From Cliona cf. orientalis (lineage: Eukaryota; Porifera; Demospongiae; Clionaida; Clionaidae): a stretch of 64,000 nucleotides of DNA. A program made the position numbers and the translations under genes. The stretch is from assembly GCA_963930775.1 (NCBI GenBank), contig OZ005689.1:13454923-13518922 (forward strand), written 5' to 3'. Within the stretch, counting starts at the first letter, position 1, and each line of letters begins with the position of its first letter. The notes below the pieces were generated by a model. That model had not been told where the DNA came from, made no database searches, and worked only from the letters and a program-made list of their open reading frames with translations. Below are positions 61,100 to 64,000 of this stretch, piece by piece.

Positions 61100-61739
61100 G
61101 TATGTAGATGTGAATACATTATTGTATAAATTTTAGCTCAGACTTTAGTTACCGAACTTATAATTTCTCACTAGTGCAGTGGCTACAGCGTATGTGAGCA
61201 GGCAGATATTACAATCAGCGTATAGCGGGAAATTTTGACGAGTGCTTCATTCTTCATCACTACAGCAAAGAAACACTTGCCTAGCTCTCTCAGGCTCCAA
61301 GTACAATCTTTAGAATACCCAAATGGGTGTGGTCTAAAATTTTCGTACGCGCTATGTGTGTGACCCCTATGTTGTTCCCCACAATCTGAAGCATCTTCCT
61401 TCACCCATGTTAGCGGATGTGATACGTTATCCCTGCAATCTTGTTTGTGTACTTTTTGGCACTGCCATCCCTATTTCAGCCTTCATTTTTTATGCTTATT
61501 ATATTCTCAGATACAATTTACGTTTTTGCACTTATTCGGTGATTATGCCTCGATGGAGCCTTTCTGAGACTTGAAATTTGGTGAATATTATGTAGAGTAT
61601 CTTATATGTGTATCCAGCGATTACCTTACAAAGAGCGAGTTGCCTTCTCTGATGAGTAGCGATGGCCGAACTTAGTAAACGCATTCTCTTGGCTGACATA
61701 ATCCCGTGAAATAGCCCTGCTCTATGTATAGCACGCACC
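61100..61739. other. Intron or downstream sequence
   Basis: No further exon of the third gene could be placed. 61430-61490 (ATCTTGTTTGTGTACTTTTTGGCACTGCCATCCCTATTTC) is a degenerate relative of the arms at 24163 and 40610. Confidence 0.4.
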
Positions 61740-61889
61740 ATGAGCAGTGTGCTACCAGACCGATCTGAAGTTCAGAAGGTGTACTGCGCTGTTAAGTTCT
61801 TCGCTGTGATTGAAGCTTCAAAACTTGTCACTATCGAGATCGAGAGCCACTCTCAGACTCCCGATGATCCGAGTCTAGTCTGCGACTGA
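61740..61889 (+). CDS. Small ORF, 49 codons, unrecognised
   Basis: ATG to TGA encoding MSSVLPDRSEVQKVYCAVKF and a tail SHSQTPDDPSLVCD. Composition is protein-like and locally less AT-rich, but no domain, splice signal or ribosomal context supports it. It could be a piece of a larger exon or of a repeat. Confidence 0.2.
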   Translation: MSSVLPDRSEVQKVYCAVKFFAVIEASKLVTIEIESHSQTPDDPSLVCD

Positions 61890-62790
61890 GGCGCCAGCAT
61901 GCCAACATTGATAGATTGTGTACCCACTATAATGACAACCTTCACCAGATACACCATGCAGTTTTCATAATAACTATTATGCAACTAAACTAGTGGTGAT
62001 GAAAATCATCTGTGTGGGGCGAGCCTTAGCAAAAGTCACAAGATTTCTTTGAAAGCACACAGGCATGCATGCGCACATGGGATTGGTACCCCAATAGCTA
62101 GGCCTGAGAAGCTACCACGACAGTGAGGGTATCACAGATTGCTAGTATGTTGATCACCATAATATACTATATTTAGTAGTCTACATGCCATGACCATGAA
62201 TCCAAGCACCTGTAGCCAGGTCCTGAGGGGATAAGCCTCCATGCAGTCATCTTCATGCTCAAGAAAGTTGAGTCTACCAGTGATGTTAATCGTGGACCTG
62301 GGAATGGTACAGCACTCGCCTATCCAGTTTTATGCCTTGCTTACACTCAAGTTGGCTCATGAGTTGTCTCTGGTGCAGTGCGGGCGTATACGCATACGCA
62401 TGATGACCCCTACCTTAAGTGTTCAAAATTTAACTCTCTCCTCACTGAAATGATCACCCCACAAACATTCATACATGAATATATATATATGCATATAAAA
62501 CCACTTTCTGTCTCTCGTGTATTTGGGGCTCGTTCAGGCTCGCCCTGAATAAAGTGGAACCCCACCGTGCAGGCATCCTCGAAATGTGGCCATAAGTAAT
62601 ATTGTAGACACCTTGCCTGTTTGAGAATGATAATCTCCACGGACTTAGGTGGCTTCCAGAGGAGGTTCGACGGGATCAAACTTAAAGGTCATTCACCAAT
62701 CACGTATGATCGTGTTGTGCTCTTCCCTTCTCTCTCCATTTCTCATTGTGTGCTTCTGGTTTGATCTATGATTTACTTTTTTTGCCTAAT
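61890..62790. other. Non-coding stretch
   Basis: No supported exon. 62505-62550 (TCTCGTGTATTTGGGGCTCG, CAGGCTCGCCCTGAATAAA) is related to 35170-35215, a dispersed repeat. Confidence 0.4.
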
Positions 62791-63121
62791 TACCCCGCGC
62801 GCATGCGCAAGGGGTAAAGTAATCGGTTGTGTCTGTCGTCGTCTGTTGTCGTCAGCACAAAAATCGCCGGATCTGGAGATCTAGGCGTCTGAGCGACTAG
62901 TAAGTACAGCATATCCATCGATATCGTCGAAAAACTGGCTTCATTGTGCTTCAAATCGATTGGCAAGGTCCATGAGCGTCGCAAATACTGCATTTTGTTG
63001 GCCACGCCTATCAATACTACCCACCATGTGCTTTCTGCCCATGCGCACAACCTGGCACAATATGTAGGTAAAGGTCGTCGACGCTCCAGCGCGCGGGGTA
63101 TGTGCTCTATAGAGCTCTAGT
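62791..63121 (-). repeat. Dispersed repeat, compact copy (partner at 0.7-1.5 kb)
   Basis: TACCCCGCGCGCATGCGCAA at the left and GCGCGCGGGGTA at 63089-63100 face each other, followed by the TGTGCTCTATAGAGCTCTAG flank that is also present, inverted, at 676-697. This copy is continuous and shows the unit to be about 310-330 bp. The ends are CpG-rich; the interior has TCGTCGTCTGTTGTCGTC. Confidence 0.65.
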
Positions 63122-64000
63122 TTCAAATCCAGATAGGGAGAACAGAGAAACAAAGATCCTGAAATGCTGGCTTTTGAGCAATAAAGACTCAGTACTCTCT
63201 TATTTGGCAGGGAGTGAAGGGCGTAGCTAGGATTTAAATTTTAATGAGGTAGTTAGGATAACCCTGCACAAAATACAAGAGAAAATTTTAGGCCACGCCC
63301 ATTTTCCCATACCTGACGATCACCATTGGCTGGCTACCTTTATAAGAGAAATGCCATTTACGGCTGTATAATCGTGAGTTTTTTCAACCTTCCACATGCA
63401 TTAGAATCGAAGTTACCACACTTTCAAGTGAATATTGTATAATTATTATTATATTGCTCTCTGCTTGCATTGTATAGCTCTATGCGCAACATACCGATAC
63501 ATATATGCATAGTACAACAGGAAATACATATTTATACCTAGCTCAATACATTGCATAATTATACAGCACTATATAGCTACAATGTCATTATGTGATTCAG
63601 TCACACTACGGGGGGGGGGGGGGGGGGGGGGGGGAGGGATAGGAGCACTTGGGGACATACTTTTTACGTAGGCATGCAGAATTAATTGAAACTAGAGATT
63701 TGGGAACTTGATTTAGTAATGTTACGACTTACGATTAATTTTAAAAGTTATGGCCCTTTTACCATACCCTTTGCGGAAAGAGGCCCTCTCTCTATGGAAC
63801 TTATCTTTCAAATCTAAATGTAACACTGATGCCTCGGAATATCGGGGGCCCCCATTCTTCTTGGCCCAATGTTAGGTACATTGCAAACGGACCCTCTTTT
63901 CCGAGGGTACAGCGTAGGAAAGCCATGCATTTACCAAATTTTAAGCATTAGTGTGCGTGATTTAAAAATTTGCTAAAAAATAGAGTATAAGTTGCATTGT
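63122..64000. other. Non-coding stretch with poly-G tract
   Basis: 63213-63300 resembles the start of the CAGxGGCG elements (GGGCGTAGCTAGGATTTAAA, GGCCACGCCC) without a paired end. A run of about 25 G lies at 63610-63634. TA-rich sequence follows. No exon seen. Confidence 0.45.

Noticed and set aside
61183-61404. Open frame on - near the last exon of the third gene
   Set aside because: No splice signals in phase and it contains a dispersed repeat relative.

Overview
This is a eukaryotic, AT-rich window, most likely from a metazoan and plausibly a sponge (inference: AT-rich sequence full of short TAGC/GCATGC-type words, some very short introns of 50-80 bp beside long transposon-filled ones, a BEN-domain gene, and a rich mix of animal-type transposons). 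There is no bacterial or viral architecture. Only a small fraction of the window is coding. Three multi-exon host gene models on the + strand could be assembled by hand because their splice phases agree exon by exon, and there is one partial multi-pass membrane gene on the - strand.

Layout. 0.7-3.4 kb: dispersed inverted-repeat elements. 4.2-8.85 kb: a complete eight-exon BEN-domain gene, with a tandemly duplicated 5' region, a long CT microsatellite and one exon that overlaps a dispersed TIR repeat. 10.9-11.7 kb (-): 3' exons of a multi-pass membrane protein. 11.9-15.5 kb (-): decayed mobile DNA including a frameshifted RecQ-like helicase, two hairpin/MITE elements and an unrecognised cysteine-rich ORF relic. 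16.6-43.7 kb: a dynamin-type large GTPase gene that starts at a promoter-like CpG-rich block with ETS/CRE/E-box/CCAAT motifs. Its eight phase-compatible exons are separated by introns loaded with MITEs, a MULE-like element inside another TIR element, a DIRS-like relic and a DDE transposase relic. 43.7-46.9 kb: a four-part nest in which a TIR element (TSD TTTCT) is split by a Tigger/pogo element (TSD TA). The Tigger carries its own broken transposase, which is split by a mariner-type MITE (TSD TA), and a divergent HIRAN-domain ORF. 47.1-61.1 kb and beyond: a third gene with its own promoter-like motifs. Its introns hold a Penelope-like element with a GIY-YIG domain and inverted terminal repeats, and an apparently intact Ty3/Gypsy retrotransposon with two identical 172-bp LTRs and a 5-bp TSD. 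61.1-64 kb: mostly repeats, including an inverted copy of the 0.7-1.5 kb element.

How it fits together. The window reads as a host-gene neighbourhood heavily colonised by mobile DNA of several ages: very recent (Gypsy with identical LTRs), intermediate (TIR elements with perfect TSDs but broken transposases) and old (frameshifted helicase, DIRS and DDE relics). The points most worth following up are the Tigger element carrying a HIRAN ORF, a repeated TIR family with consistent 5-bp TSDs, the exon of the BEN gene that resembles a TIR element end, and possible hammerhead-type motifs in Penelope terminal repeats. All exon models are hand-built from splice signals and phase; there is no transcript evidence.
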